Assembly: GCA_000149265.1 (NCBI GenBank)
Contig: CH002506.1
Span: forward strand, 149,227 to 213,226
Length of the DNA: 64,000 nt
Reading direction: 5' to 3'
DNA from: Ciona savignyi
Taxonomy: Eukaryota; Chordata; Ascidiacea; Phlebobranchia; Cionidae
In this document: positions 1 through 14,780 of the stretch, one piece after another
Layout of the letters: every line of letters starts with the position of its first letter
Numbering within the stretch: position 1 is the first letter of the stretch
Notes under the pieces: generated by a model
Told to the model about the DNA's origin: nothing
What the model saw: the letters and a program-made list of their open reading frames with translations, nothing else
Database searches by the model: none
Position numbers and translations under genes: made by a program

Positions 1-250
1 TTGCTTGAACCCAGTGGATTGTTTGGTTGAACTAATAAAACCATAGACATATCTTCATGTTTAATACACATACACTGCAAGGGCTTAGTTGTTTGTTTAT
101 CTGGTAAATCTCTGTCTTAAGTAACTAGCATGGTAAAACACAGGGGAAGAGGTTACCCAAGGACCTATCTGACAAAGTCACTGAATGGTTTTGATCTAAC
201 GATCTCCGGATTATGGCACTGATCTAACCACTGAGCCACACGGCTGGCCA
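1..250 (-). repeat. Degenerate tRNA-derived SINE remnant
   Basis: The minus strand at about 197-249 reads like a tRNA 5' half, with a TGGCTCAGTGG-type A box. The B-box region is degraded. The remainder (AACCCAGTGGATT near position 10, CACTGCAAGGGCTTAG near 73) resembles the body of SINE family 1 seen elsewhere in this window. It lies in an intron of the UBE4B gene or upstream of the first visible exon. Confidence 0.45.
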
Positions 251-364
251 AATTATTGGATTCTTGCTTAAAAGGACCTAAAGAAGTTCCACATACTACC
301 TAGTAGCTGGTTTGGTTTATTTAAGTTAATTGTTTAAAATTTAAACTTATTGTATTCCCCACAG

Positions 365-3300
365 ATTGCTAGTGAAGTTATACAAGTTAAATCGTCAGTT
401 AGGACGAATGCAGTCGCTATACAGAGATGCCATGGCTTCTGGGGTCGCTGCAGACTCGAGGGTGAAACAAGTGTTTGAAAGAGGTGGGTGACATCTGATG
501 CAACCTGGGGGGTTCCTGGGTTATCTGCTGCAACCCAGTGTGACTGTTGATTTTTATTTCACAACATAGAAACACACTAATATGTGAAACTTGTCTTTAA
601 ATTAATAACTTGTTTACCATTGGAAACATAATAATTTTGTTATTACACATAACAACTTCTTGACGAATTTAAAATGGAACATGGTTTAGGGAAAATGAAA
701 TATTACAGATTTCAACTATCATTTAACCAAAATATCAGCAATAATTACAGATAGTGCAACTTACATATAGGCATGCTACATTAAAGTTAACTTCTAAGCT
801 TAAAGAATATAGTCCTGATAGCTTGGTATCTAGTACAAGACACTGCTATTTTAATGATTTTTTGTTAATTCCCTTGCATTTTTTAATGACCCTGCATTTA
901 TAAACCCGAGGGATAAACATAGCAATACCCTCATGTACTAAAATAACGTTTCAAACACCCCACACTCAATGTAAAGCATACATGATATCACCTTCATCAT
1001 CTACAGCGCTTGCTGTGTTCCTCTCCACCAAGGCCACCATCTCGAACCAGTCGTTCATCGAAAACGCTGCGAGATTTTATGCCACAACTGCACGCTTTCT
1101 TATTCAAGTAACTTTAATGTTGACTTTTTAGGAGGCTTTTTAGTTTTATGTTTAGATAGAATTTGAGTTTACTTTTTAAATAGAGTTTTTTAGTTTAATA
1201 TTTAGGACTTTTTTGTAAAGTTATAATAAATAAAGTACACTGGGTATTTTCATAGATTCACAATTATAATTGAATGAATTTTTTAGTAAATAAATTACAC
1301 AGTATCCAATTGAATTTATTTATTGTTTTGATGAATGCAAATTATTATTTAATCGCATATTAAAAAAGATTAAGGTCAATTAACTTAATGAATGTAGCCT
1401 AATACAGTAAATTCAAATGAATTGTGAAAAATTAATATCAAATACTGAACAAATTTTACAAGCCACTTGACCATGAGCATAAGGTAATCTGGCTGTTACC
1501 ATTGTCATCATGACCGTCAATAAATCGTGCCTGCCATCTCTGTGTCCATTGTAGTGTTGTAGTTACTGCAATAATATAATCTGTAGGCAGTTTATAAATT
1601 TATTCTTCAGTTTTTAATGCGAATATTCATACAAGAAACATTATACATTTTGTAGATGGCGTTCACAGATGATCGTTCTAAGAGATGCGAGTACAAACTT
1701 CCACTAGGTGATGAACCACCACAACCACTGTATTATATCCCAGGTGGGTGGTGGGTGTATCAGGGGGTTATATTGTCAAAAGGGTCTTAAAGGTACTTTT
1801 GAGAAAATAAAGGGGTTTGGTAAAGTCACTTCAAATACTGAATGTTTGAATTTTATATTAATAATATGCGGGAATATATGGAATACTTTTTATCTTCGTG
1901 CAGAATTGACCACAATTGACATTCGAATAGGTGGGTTAAAAGAACAAATATAGGATTTAGTAGTTTTAAGTAGACCTCATTTTGTATTAACTAATTTAAC
2001 CTGAAAGTTGCAGAGCAGTAAATTTTTTCCAATTTATTTGGAAATTTTTTAAAGCTTTGACTTCTTTTTCTGGCCTTAAATACTAACAACCCCTTCCAGA
2101 ATTCATTGTTAAAAACACAATTTACAGAATTCATTGTTGAAAACTTGCTTGATTTTCTGGTCTTCCTGAAGCGTTTTAGTCCTGAGAGCCTGGAGGAATT
2201 GCAAAGTTTCATTTATGAGTTTCTTCTCCTTATAGCGTTGTACATGGGAAACAAAACAAGGTTAGTTGAGTCAATTGCAATCAATTGATGGTCTATCTTA
2301 AGTAATCAACCATGGCACTCATGGCCAAACAGGATCAGGGTTCAGGCCCCACTTTAACCACTTTCTGCAAGGCTGTGTCATTGAGTAAATAACTGCATTT
2401 TATATATGGTAATGGAATGTCAAATAAATGATATCCTGATAGATCCCATGTTTTAGTATCCATACCACACAACACAATTATAATAATATAAAAGTTCAAA
2501 ACTTAAAAAATCGAATAAAATGTGTTCATTAAATTTATACACCCATCATGACATCATAGAATGAAAAACCCACATCTACGGGCCACGTTCGCGGAAGCAT
2601 TGGAAGGGTTGTTGCCATTGGATACAGAGCAGTCGAGCATGACAGTCGAGAACCGGCGTTCAAGTTTTGTCGACTTCCAACATGTGGCTTACCTCACCAC
2701 GTCTGTGGTTCATCTGTTTGTCGACATCGAGTTCACAGGTTTGGGGGGGTTTTTATTGTTTAAGACCGTGTGGGTGGCGTTACAGGTTCCATCTGGGTGA
2801 CAATGGGGGTGTCACATCGTTGACATTCGGGGTGCCATGTGGGTGACATTGGGGTTGCTGTGTGGGTGACATTGGGGGTGGCATGTGGGTCACATTGGGG
2901 GTGGTATGTGGGTCACATTGGGGGTGACATTGGGGTTGCCGTGTGGGTGACATTGGGGTGCCACTTGGGTGACATTGAGGGTGTCATGTGGGTGACATTG
3001 GGGGTGACATTGAGAGTGCTATGTGGGTGACATTGGGCGTTCCGTGTGGTTGATATTGGGGGGGTCATGTGGGTCACATTGGGGATGGTATGTGGGTCAC
3101 ATTGGGGGTACCATTTTATTACCATTTGGCCAATTTAACCCAAATGACCCCATTAGTTTATTAACTTTTATTTTATCTTCCCCAAGATTGCCCCCATTAT
3201 TTTAATAACATTCACCTTCCTCCCCCTGCCCCCCTCCCTTACCTGCATTACCCCAGATGACCCAATCGGTTTAGTAGCATCCTCTGTTTATTCCAGATGA

Positions 3301-6300
3301 TCCCCACCAATTTGAGCAAAAATTTAACTATCGCCGGCCACTCTACCCAATTTTAAGATTTCTATGGGACGAGGAGCAAGGCCGTGGAAAGCAAGCTATC
3401 CGGGTCAGTCATAGAATTAGTATATCAGAATTTTATAAAAGTTTTTATTTCTCACACACAACCATTAAGGGAAAAAAGTTATTGAACGTTCTCTATTTAA
3501 AACAACAAGTTTTTTGTGCCTGGCCTTTTTATGTCGGCTAACTAATTCTTGATTTTTGAAAATTTTGTAAAATACAGTACCTTAAAGTTAAAACAAGTAC
3601 CACTCTTTTGTATTCCATAAACAAACATACTATAGAACCTAAAATGGAAAAATATTAATTTTTGAGTGCTTTAAGTACTATATTCCTTAGACTGGCTATA
3701 TGTTGAAATTTATATCGAAATTTAACCTTTCCACAGTCTGATCCTAGAAATATTGAATTGTATAAAAAAATATTTTCCTTAGTGAAGTACAGGGGCGGGT
3801 CACTATGTGTTTAAATGCAGAGTCATAATAAAATTAGCAATTGTCACATTGCTTTGCGCACTAAATTGTAGCAACTTTTGTACAACCCATTAAATCAGCT
3901 GGGTTCAGGCAATGTCTGCTACCTTCCCAAAAACACTACCAATACCAACGGCTAGTGACTGGTTTCAATTGCACCACCTTTCAGCGTACAGTCTGGGGTG
4001 CAACGAATTAGCTAACTAAACTTTAAACAACTACACACAGGAGAAAGCATTGGAGGCATTACAAAGCATAGAAGCAACCAAACCTCCTCTTTTACTCAGC
4101 TTCATCAATCTGTTCCTCAATGATTCAATCTTCCTGATCGATGAAGCTATCGATGTAAGTTCATCCTAAATCTCAGTTTTCATTATTGGGTCAATTTGTT
4201 TGTTTTTTCCCTTTAAATCGGAAAATACAGGGGTGTTATCACATAGGTAAGTCAAATAACCTCATGTCCACGGCTGGATTACAGGATCTATTGCAGTGTG
4301 TTTTATACTTAATAAGTTGTAAACTGAAACAAACGATCAACCAAGCGACATGCAAAAGCTGTTTACTCCGACCAGCGTTAAATAAGTGTATCCTATAGTT
4401 TTTCAGTATACTTTAGTAATAATAACATGATTGTAGTAATTATTAGATGTAATTTATATTAATATTGTGAAATTTGCACTTAATATGCCTAGTAATCTTA
4501 AATGTTAGATGGTGTGATCACATAAGATATTTGAAATTATCTGATGTCCAAATCTGAATATTTTGAACATTTCATTACGTACTTATCTCCTTATGTTCGC
4601 AAATGGTAAATTGTAACAATAAGATGTTATTATGTAATACCAAATGATGATGCATAAAGCTTAACATTTATAATAGTTTGAAAAAAGAATTTGAAGTATA
4701 GTCCAAGCTAAAATGAGGTACATGTCAGCTGGAAATGTGTACCTCTCTTTACCGAAACTGTGATTTTGTTGTTACCGTAAAACCTCTATTTTAGTGCCAC
4801 CTCTATTTGAACGCCACCACTAAATACGCACTTTTAAGGAAGAGTTGAAAAATAGAATGTCATGTCGGTGAAATAGAGGTTTTACAGTAATTTATTTTAA
4901 CGTATCACATTGGTTATTTTAACACGACAATATCTCACAATGATTATTTAACATGACAATGGTCATTATTACAGCACATGCGGCAGATAAAGGTGCAGGA
5001 GCAGGAGAGAGATGAGGGAGAGTGGGAGCAACTTGCTCCTCAGGAGAAGAATGAGAAAGAAATGAATCTCCAACAACTAGTCTCCATTGCCAGGTAGTTG
5101 GAGTTCGTGGTGTTTTTGTCATCTTACGTCCAGAGTGGACATGTCAGAGCTATTGTACTACATGGTGTACATCTGTTAATTGCTGATGAGAAAGCCATTT
5201 TTAAATCAGGGCTTAAACATACAAGAATAGGTGTTTAACAGTAAAAAACTTTCCCCCAGATTTTTAGTTTTGTGGTTTGCCCAAGGACGCAAGTGACTAG
5301 CTAGGGACTGGATACCACAATCTTTATGTCTATGACGTTACATTATTTGGTCAATGTTATGACCAAACCACCATATTTCCCACCTACCCTCAGATTTCAC
5401 AACATCATGTCGAACGAAACTGTTGAAGCACTTTCCTACATGAGCACCCTAGCAGAGGTGCAAGACCTACTGTGTCATTCAGTACTCGTTCAGAGGATTG
5501 CCAACATGCTCAACCACTTTCTACTGGTGAGTTGCCAGGTTCACAAACCAGTTGGTTGGATTTTTTTTCAAAATTTTTGTCATGGAATATTTGTGCGTAA
5601 GAACTGTTGCTTTGATCCAGTGGCATTAATGGGTCGTCCAAATTAAAGTTATATCTCAATATCCGCACACTCTTATTGTTCCAGCTGCTCAACTGTTGGC
5701 ATTGAGCTGTATTACTGTGAGCAAGCCACTTAACAATCGCTCGTGTTTTAAATGCCCTTAACCTAAATATCTAACCCTCGGTTAACACAAGAACCCTTTC
5801 CAACAATCTACTTTCTAATATAAAGTACTATCGATAACATAAAGTAATAATCCATTATTCCTGCCATTATGACATCAGCACTTGGTTGGAGCAAAGCAGA
5901 AGATGCTGAAGGTAAAGGATTTCAGTCACTGTGCATTCAAACCGCAGGAATTGGTGGCTGGGATATGCAGTATATACTCCCATCTAGCGTGAGTGCTTAT
6001 TCCTTCGTTGCTGTATTATGATAATTGTTTGTAATAGGGTAATGCCTTTTTTGGTGAAACATATTCATTAGGCAGAATGAAATTGATTGTTGTTTATATA
6101 ATACAATAGTATAGGCGGGTTTGGGGTAGCGCCAGGACAAGTAATGTAGGCATTGATGTTTTTTTTGTTATTTGTCATTATATAGTTTTGAATTTAGAAC
6201 ATTGCTACTAAGTATATGACATGGTGCAATTTGCACCCCTGCACCCTTCATTTTACGCCTATAGTGATTGAAAAATAGGTAATTTTTAAAATACCTTTTT

Positions 6301-7979
6301 GCCAACTCAACTGTGGACCAGCATTATTCTGTTATAACCACCTTATTTACCTACTGTTGTATTTCCACCAAATATAACCTAATTTAAATTAAATCAATGA
6401 ACCACAAAATAAATAAAACCTTTTTTTTATAATTTGAATTTAATAACTTATAGTACCCCACACCATTTTAATCCTTACCCCAACTCACCACTTAAACCCT
6501 CACCCTCAACTAACAGCACTTTAACCTCTAAATCAGACACAGAGAAGAGTTCTGCATAGCAGTAGTGCAGGATGGAAGATCGTACTCCCCAGATTTGTTC
6601 CCTCGAGCGATCCGAGTCCTTCGGAGGATCAACAATTTTGAACTCGGGGATAAAATCCGTGCGCTGTCCGACCGAGTCAAGGTTAGTTGTTGCTTCCATT
6701 TCATTTAACCAGCTTGATGTAGGATACCTTTGTTTATGGTAGGAGATTAATCCCCATGATTGGAAAAATGTGATGGGCATTATCACATAGACAATCTTTC
6801 ATCTTCAAGCCCACTGTCGCGTTACTGGAGCCATTGCAGTGTGTTGTGTATGATTGGGGTTCTTTAATTTGGTAAAACTTATCATTCCACTGGGTTTAGA
6901 CAATTTGACCAGTTTCTAACCTGCTAACCTTTGGCTAAAAGGCAAAGCACTAACCCACCAAGCTTATCGATCTGACGAATGCAGGCAGTTTGTTCATTAT
7001 TTGATTAAACCAACTTCTTTTGAGCATCCATTTGAATCCACAGGATTAAGGTATCATTTGTAAAATTTGACCAGTGCAAAATTCCGGCAGAAAGTGGTTA
7101 AAAAAATATTAAAACCAAACTATCTAATTTACCTACAAGCATAATGGCAAATATTTTGCCAACAGTGAGATAAGATAACTTGGGTTGTGTTTATCCCCGA
7201 GGTGCAAAATGGAAGGTGGCACTATAACATGACAATCATATGAATACCTTATGCTTACAGTCAGGATTCAATATTTAGCATCCGTTTAATCGCATCTTCC
7301 TCAGGAGTTTGGGAGCAAGGAGCTGACTGAAGAGGAGATCTTCCAGGATGCTCCGGATGAATTCTTCGATCCGATCATGGGAACATTGATGCGCGATCCT
7401 GTGATTCTCCCTTCATCAAAGAAGACAATGGATCGATCAACCATCGCTCGTCATCTGCTAAGGTTGGATGATACATTTGATCTATAGGGGTGGGGTGAAG
7501 ATGGGTTTTAAATTAGCAGACACCCTGGTTACTACCAATACTCTCAATATTTATCAACACAACAGCACAAAGTAGTCGGACTATCTCCAATGCTTGCCAC
7601 TCAGTTTGGTATGAAGGTAAAATCACCTTCGCGCACACCAGCCTGTTGCAGGTTCAATTTCCAAACTGACTACCTTAAAGGATGATTAAGTTCCTGGGCA
7701 AGACTTTGTAAAGCTGCTTAAAAACAGTATTATAGTTCCTTCGAGTGACCCCTATAATCAAAGCTCTTTTCCTCGACTGTATCTTACCCGCTCCTCTAAG
7801 TGACCACATTGACCACTACAATTAAAACATCCTTGCATTGACTGTATGTTAAACCCGCCTTCCCTTCTAGTGACCATAGTGACCCCTATAATCGAAGCCC
7901 TCTCACAATGGAAGACATCCAACCAGATGAGGAACTCCGCCTGAGGATTGAAGCTTGGGGCAAGGGAAAACAATCGTAA
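365..7979 (+). CDS. UBE4B: Ubiquitin conjugation factor E4 B (Ufd2-type E3/E4), C-terminal part, 13 exons
   Basis: Predicted exons: 365-483, 1007-1107, 1656-1743, 2128-2260, 2560-2738, 3297-3403, 4041-4154, 4975-5093, 5394-5526, 5879-5988, 6543-6681, 7305-7462, 7871-7979. All junctions are GT-AG and phases agree, giving about 535 residues to the stop. The 5' end lies outside the window. The Ufd2 core is recognisable: [13 protein letters not shown] in exon 4, FVDIEFTG in exon 5, [15 protein letters not shown] in exon 6, and an acidic stretch in exon 8. The last two exons carry the U-box, with [30 protein letters not shown] and [10 protein letters not shown], which binds E2 enzymes. E4 B proteins extend ubiquitin chains on substrates, often together with p97/VCP. 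Introns are 0.2-1 kb and hold SINE remnants and a minisatellite. An AATAAA lies at 8209-8214. Family assignment is secure; the exact edge of exon 1 is less so. Confidence 0.93.
2097..2155 (+). repeat. 28-bp tandem duplication across a UBE4B 3' splice site
   Basis: CAGAATTCATTGTT occurs at 2097 and again at 2125. The second copy contains the acceptor AG used for exon 4 (exon starts 2128). Using the upstream AG would add 28 nt and shift the frame, so the downstream copy is chosen. Confidence 0.75.
2791..3111 (+). repeat. G-rich minisatellite in a UBE4B intron
   Basis: About a dozen degenerate copies of a unit near 23 bp, of the form GTGGGTGACATTGGGGGTGC, fill most of the intron between exons 5 and 6. 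The plus (coding) strand is strongly G-rich, with repeated runs of three to five G. The two long ORFs across it on opposite strands are repeat translations, not genes. Confidence 0.85.
3880..4020 (-). repeat. SINE family 1 remnant (UBE4B intron 6)
   Basis: Contains diagnostic SINE-1 pieces in reverse orientation: AACCCATTAAATCAGCTGGGTTCAGGCAATGTC followed by diverged relics of the CTTGCCCAAGGACACAACCGACTAGC block. Strongly diverged and without intact tRNA boxes. Confidence 0.55.
4225..4330 (-). repeat. SINE family 1 remnant (UBE4B intron 7)
   Basis: Holds the GGGTGTTATCACATAGG, CCTCATGTCCACGGCTGG and TTGCAGTGTGTTTTATAC pieces that mark the 3' half of SINE family 1 in reverse orientation. Partial copy only. 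Confidence 0.5.
6743..6980 (-). repeat. SINE family 1 copy (UBE4B intron 11)
   Basis: Reads in reverse orientation through GTCGCGTTACTGGAGCCATT, CAGTGTGTTGTGTATGATTG, TTTGGTAAAACTTATCATTC, a diverged middle, CAGTTTCTAACCTGC, and AGCACTAACCCACC, in the order seen in the better preserved copies such as 20371-20669. The middle is shortened. Confidence 0.7.
7746..7900 (+). repeat. Decayed tandem copies of the UBE4B terminal-exon start
   Basis: AG followed by TGACCCCTATAATCAAAGC begins at 7746, a weaker version (TGACCACATTGACCACTAC) at 7801, and the coding version (TGACCATAGTGACCCCTATAATCG) at 7871. Each is preceded by AG and a pyrimidine-rich stretch. The first would encode S-D-P-Y-N-Q then run to a stop after the second AG. 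The 7871 acceptor is the one that yields the conserved U-box end. Confidence 0.6.
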
Positions 7980-8879
7980 CCCCCGACCAAACATTAATCG
8001 TAACCTCGCATTATTTGTCACATAGTACACATTTCTTAGTTTTAAAACGTTTACTACTAAGTTTTAAATTAGAATTCCATTTCTAAATTTCTAAAACAAA
8101 GTTCCTAAATTAGAAATTAATAGATTTTGTCCCAATGCTTAATAAGAAAGGGCCTGTCTAGCTATGTGGGCATTTTACTCCACCTTCTGCGAAGTTGTTT
8201 TCCCCGGTAATAAAATTGAATGACCGTTGCCTCATTTAAATGTTTTTTTTCAAAAACAATAACCCGACTGTGGGTCGTGCGACGTAATGTGACTTTTGCC
8301 CTTGTAATCACGTTTGTCAGTGTCCATTTTAAATTGATATACGCGAGTATTCCAATATATATGCTGTTTGAGTCTTCAGTTTTAATATATTTATTTATAA
8401 TTAAGTAATAAGCTGTGTAAAAAATCTTTTTTTTTTAATAATATTTATTTTGTTTTTGATTTTATCCTAAATAGTTAAATAAAAATTATGCTTACTGATA
8501 TATTTCACTTTAAAAGGCAAAATAAGAAAAATATACTTGAGATGAATAAACGAAAATCTTTTGTTGGGATACAACAAACGTGCAAATGACTAAGTGCACT
8601 AAAATATTTCAAGTTTTTAACCATAATCCATTGCTTATGTACATTATGTGCTTATTGTATCTATGCATTACTTGTGTTATATAAAAATGGTGAGTCAAAA
8701 TTCGTCTACGTCTCAGTTATAGGTGGGCAATTCTGGTTGAAATTATTAGTTTTTTTGGTTATGGTGTTTGAAGGTCTGCAGCACCGATACGCATTGGAGC
8801 TCTGTATCGTCGCCATATTTATTTTAGGGCTGGCTTTATGTTTGGACAGGGTATCTATTCCCGTGAATGGTAAAACTCA

Positions 8880-9130
8880 AGGGGCAGTAATACAAGAGTA
8901 ATCGTCATTATCTCGTGTCCACCGTCGGGTTACCGGAGATATTGCAGTATGATGTAAATGATTTCGCATTTATTTCTAATTTGGTAGAACCCATCAATCC
9001 GTTTGGTTCGGGCAACGCCAACTAAGTGCCTTGCCCATGGACACAATCGACTAGCTAGCAGAGTTTTGAATCTACAACCCTTCGGCTGAAGAAGCACTAA
9101 TTTCCTCATAAGCTGGCTTAAAGTGGTATT
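8880..9130 (-). repeat. SINE family 1 copy
   Basis: Reverse-oriented SINE-1 blocks appear in order: CACCGTCGGGTTACCGGAGA, TATTGCAGTATGATG, GGTAGAACCCATCAATCCG, AAGTGCCTTGCCCATGGACA, GACTAGCTAGC, and AATCTACAACCCTTCGGCTG, which is the B-box side of the tRNA head. The short ORF across it is derived from the repeat. Confidence 0.8.
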
Positions 9131-9154
9131 ATATTCCGCCCATCGCAATAAGAA

Positions 9155-9465
9155 AACGCAAGGAGGGTTATCACACAGTCAATTGTCGGAATACCTCGGG
9201 AAGACATACGTAACGGAGTGTTCTCATATGTATAATAGTTAAATTAACCACGTGTTATCCTAGGTATGGAAAAACGCAAGGGGTATTATCACACGGCCAA
9301 TCGTCAAAGCTGTTGTGAGTTACCATGTTTTTTGCCGTTCAAGCCATTAATCTGTGGGTAAGCAACCTCTGCATTGTGCCTTGCCAATAGACACAACTAT
9401 GCAGAAATTGGCAGGTTTCGAATTTACCATCTTTGGGTGAATGGTCTTGCGTTTTTCCAGTAAGG
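9155..9465 (-). repeat. SINE family 1 copies, two degenerate tails
   Basis: GGAGGGTTATCACACAGTCAATTGTCGG at 9160 and AAACGCAAGGGGTATTATCACACGGCCAATCGTC near 9271 are two successive SINE-1 3' tails in reverse orientation. The second continues into TGTGCCTTGCCAATAGACAC and GGCAGGTTTCGAATTTACC, the tRNA-like head. This suggests a SINE inserted next to an older one. Confidence 0.6.
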
Positions 9466-9988
9466 TAGTTCGTAGACCATCAGTAAAACAAGCCGTTTAA
9501 TATTACAAACGCATTTTCACAAATAGCCTTTGGGCATTGTGACTTTAGTCGACGGTAACTAGAGGGCATAGAGCGTATACTGTGTGGTTTATAAATGTTG
9601 GATTGTAATTATTTAGCAACATTGCATTTCTGCCGTTTCTGAATCAGCTGATAGCCTAGCTTTGTAGCCTACAAAAGCCAGAATCGTCAAGTTAGGTATA
9701 AACCTGATAAGAATACTTGAGTGTTGTCAAAAAAAGGTGCTATCACTAAGCTGTTTGCTTACACATTAAAATTATGTTTATCATTTCGTAGCCAAAATGT
9801 ATATATGCCGAATGAATTTTTGTAATATTGCCGTACCCTAACCAATACATTGCTTCTACCGTATTAAAACATCGCCTGCATCATCTACGACAAACGACGA
9901 TTATGTTTATTGTATAAACTGTAGTATCTAGACACAAAAATTTCTTTCTTGTTGAACAGTTGACTTGTTATAGGAGATATGTTAAAAC

Positions 9989-12608
<2,620 letters not shown>

Positions 12609-12879
12609 TGTGTTTTAGGGATCATTTGTACCTCTGCCCCGACTGTGGACATGACGTAGCTTACACGATTGCACAACTTAAGTCCGATTGAACGCTTTAG
12701 GAGGCGTTCAACTAATTATTTTCCACATCTCTCCAATGCAAACTGACCTCACAAAAACGACTGTCACTCAAAATCCTGACATAGGAAGTTTAGATTTTTT
12801 CACAATTCTTAGATTTTTTAGATTTTTTCACAATTTAAAATTGAAGCTTGGATCTGCAACATAAACTCAAAACCCTACA

Positions 12880-13170
12880 AAATTTTGAGCTCATACCCCT
12901 TCGTACATCGGCAACTTTTTTCCAACAAAACAGCTAGCAGATGCATATTCAACACCTTTATTTTACAAAGCACTGCTCCACGATTACAAAACTTTACAGC
13001 TAAACGAGAACACCGGCGCGCAGCCTAGCACATGCTGCTTTCAACAAAACAAACATTGGGGAATCACCACCATTGTTACTCAGCAAAACACTCGTTTAAA
13101 AACGATGACTCATGGAGGGTACCACTCGTCACATCCTGCCGTTCATAGAGGTCTTAATTGGTTATACGCC
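12880..13170 (+). repeat. Unnamed dispersed repeat X, copy 1
   Basis: Aligns by eye over about 290 bp with 46795-47106. Shared blocks include ATTTTACAAAGCACTGC (ATTTCACAAAGCTCTGC in the other copy), TAGCACATGCTGC, CATTGGGGAATCACCACCA, and a closing CACTCGTCACATCCTGCCG with TTGGTTATACG. No coding capacity or clear terminal inverted repeat was seen. Confidence 0.75.
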
Positions 13171-14249
13171 ATCTATATTTTGAAAAAAATAAAAAAAATA
13201 CGTAGGCTATATTATAAAATGTACTTATCCTTTTTGATTAATAGGAAATTACCATTAAGTTCGGGATAGGGAATAATGCCAGTTTTCGCATTCTTGCAGT
13301 TTAAAATTGTGACGGTATTATTCGCCAATATTTTAATTTTCGAACTAAAAATGCCTCGCTCATAACATAAAACGTTTGATAAGATGGCACATATGCTTTG
13401 AACACTGTTTTAGAACAATTAAGTTTATACAGTAATACGTATGTGATTACTGCGACGTAATCTGCATTAACCAGAACCCGTGTTTATAAAAATGACCAAA
13501 ATACCTAATTTTTATCTTATGCGTGCAATTGCGACTATTTATTATAGTTGTGATGCAAATGTAAGGTTGGGTATGCTACTAATGTTTATCCGTATGTGTC
13601 AAGCACCGAGTCCTTTTTGGACAGTTTTTTCAAGTTTTATCCCCGTGAATGAAAAAAAAACGCACTGGATGTTATGACGTAAAGCGTTTCGAGAACAATG
13701 GCGAAGTATTGTACTTAATTCAGACGTTCTTTTAGTTCTAGAATAACCGAATGGTTCCAGATTATGTCCGCGAATTGCCTCCCTTGTCTAAAGACACAAG
13801 CGACTTTTCTTCACATTACTTCTTTGTCTATAGTAGGCTATTGCGGCTTTTTGTATATTTAATAGCTTTAGATTTTAAGTGATCGATTCATTTAAAGTTA
13901 TTATAGTGAGGTTAAAGATTGAACCAAGTACCTGTCAGAAAAGCACACTCAACTTAAACTTCCAGACAATGTAATGACATTATATTTAGTTGTTAAACAT
14001 TCGTTATGGAGAAAAAACACTAAAAAATGTTCAAAATAGTGCCGGAAAAAAAACGTCAATCAAACGGTTGGGAGGCATTTAAAAAACGCAAAATTCGACA
14101 AGCAATGCAGAAACATTATACCGTCTATATTGGTAGGTTTAAAGACATGATTGAAACAATGCTAATCAGCATTTCGTAAATAAAAGCGCTGCTTATTCTT
14201 AAGCAGTGAACGATAAAAGAATCAGATGAATGTATCATTCAACAGGTAC

Positions 14250-14470
14250 AGGATAATCAGGTTTATTCTCATGAATGGGGAATCGCAATGGGAGTTTAGC
14301 ACATCGGTAGTTGTCAGATTACCTCGCACCAACCATCACGAAGCTATAGCAGTATGTTGTGTATAAAGTTTTTTTTTAATTTGATAGAACCCATCATTCC
14401 ACTAGGTTTATGCAATGTCAGTCAACGCGACGCACTATTCTACAAGCTAAACGGTTGCACGGTATTATTA
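14250..14470 (-). repeat. SINE family 1 copy
   Basis: Reverse-oriented SINE-1 blocks: TTGTCAGATTACCTCGCACC, GAAGCTATAGCAGTATGTTG, TTTGATAGAACCCATCATTC. The rest is shortened before the tRNA-like head. Confidence 0.7.
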
Positions 14471-14608
14471 ATTTAGTGGGTGGGGAAATTATCGACTAAA
14501 AGGACGTGCCTCCATTCACAGGGAACTATTGCAGTGTTATGTTTAGTGAATCCATCACAATATTAATCTTTATTTCCACGTTCATCTAGTTAAACATAGA
14601 AACGTTTT

Positions 14609-14780
14609 TTCAGTGACGCAAATTATTTGTCTTTAGTGATGCACCGTATTTTTTCAGTGATGCACAATTATTGTGCTGGTAATGAAAGTTTTCCGCATCT
14701 TCAACAAGTTTCTGCAGTGATGCACAATAAAGTTTTTTAAGTGATAAACAATAATGCTTTCAAGTTATGCACAACTTTTC
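14609..14780 (+). repeat. Degenerate minisatellite, CAGTGATGCACAA type
   Basis: TTCAGTGATGCACAATTA and variants (TTTAGTGATGCACC, TGCAGTGATGCACAATAA, TTAAGTGATAAACAATAA, CAAGTTATGCACAAC) recur about every 25-45 bp, at least six times. Spacing is irregular, so it is an old array. Confidence 0.65.

Larger units (their letters stand above)
7980..9988. other. Intergenic region between UBE4B and the sulfotransferase gene
   Basis: Contains a candidate poly(A) signal (8209-8214), an AT-rich stretch near 8400-8560, and two SINE-1 remnants. No open frame here shows a recognisable protein motif. The proximal promoter of the sulfotransferase gene should lie near the right end, but no element stands out. 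Confidence 0.6.

Noticed and set aside
2839..3205. Overlapping ORFs on both strands with repeats of WVTLG and related words
   Set aside because: They are translations of the G-rich minisatellite within a UBE4B intron.
8930..9148. 72-residue minus-strand ORF
   Set aside because: It is the translation of a SINE family 1 copy; similar peptides recur at 14978, 15971, 40739 and 48385, each over a SINE.
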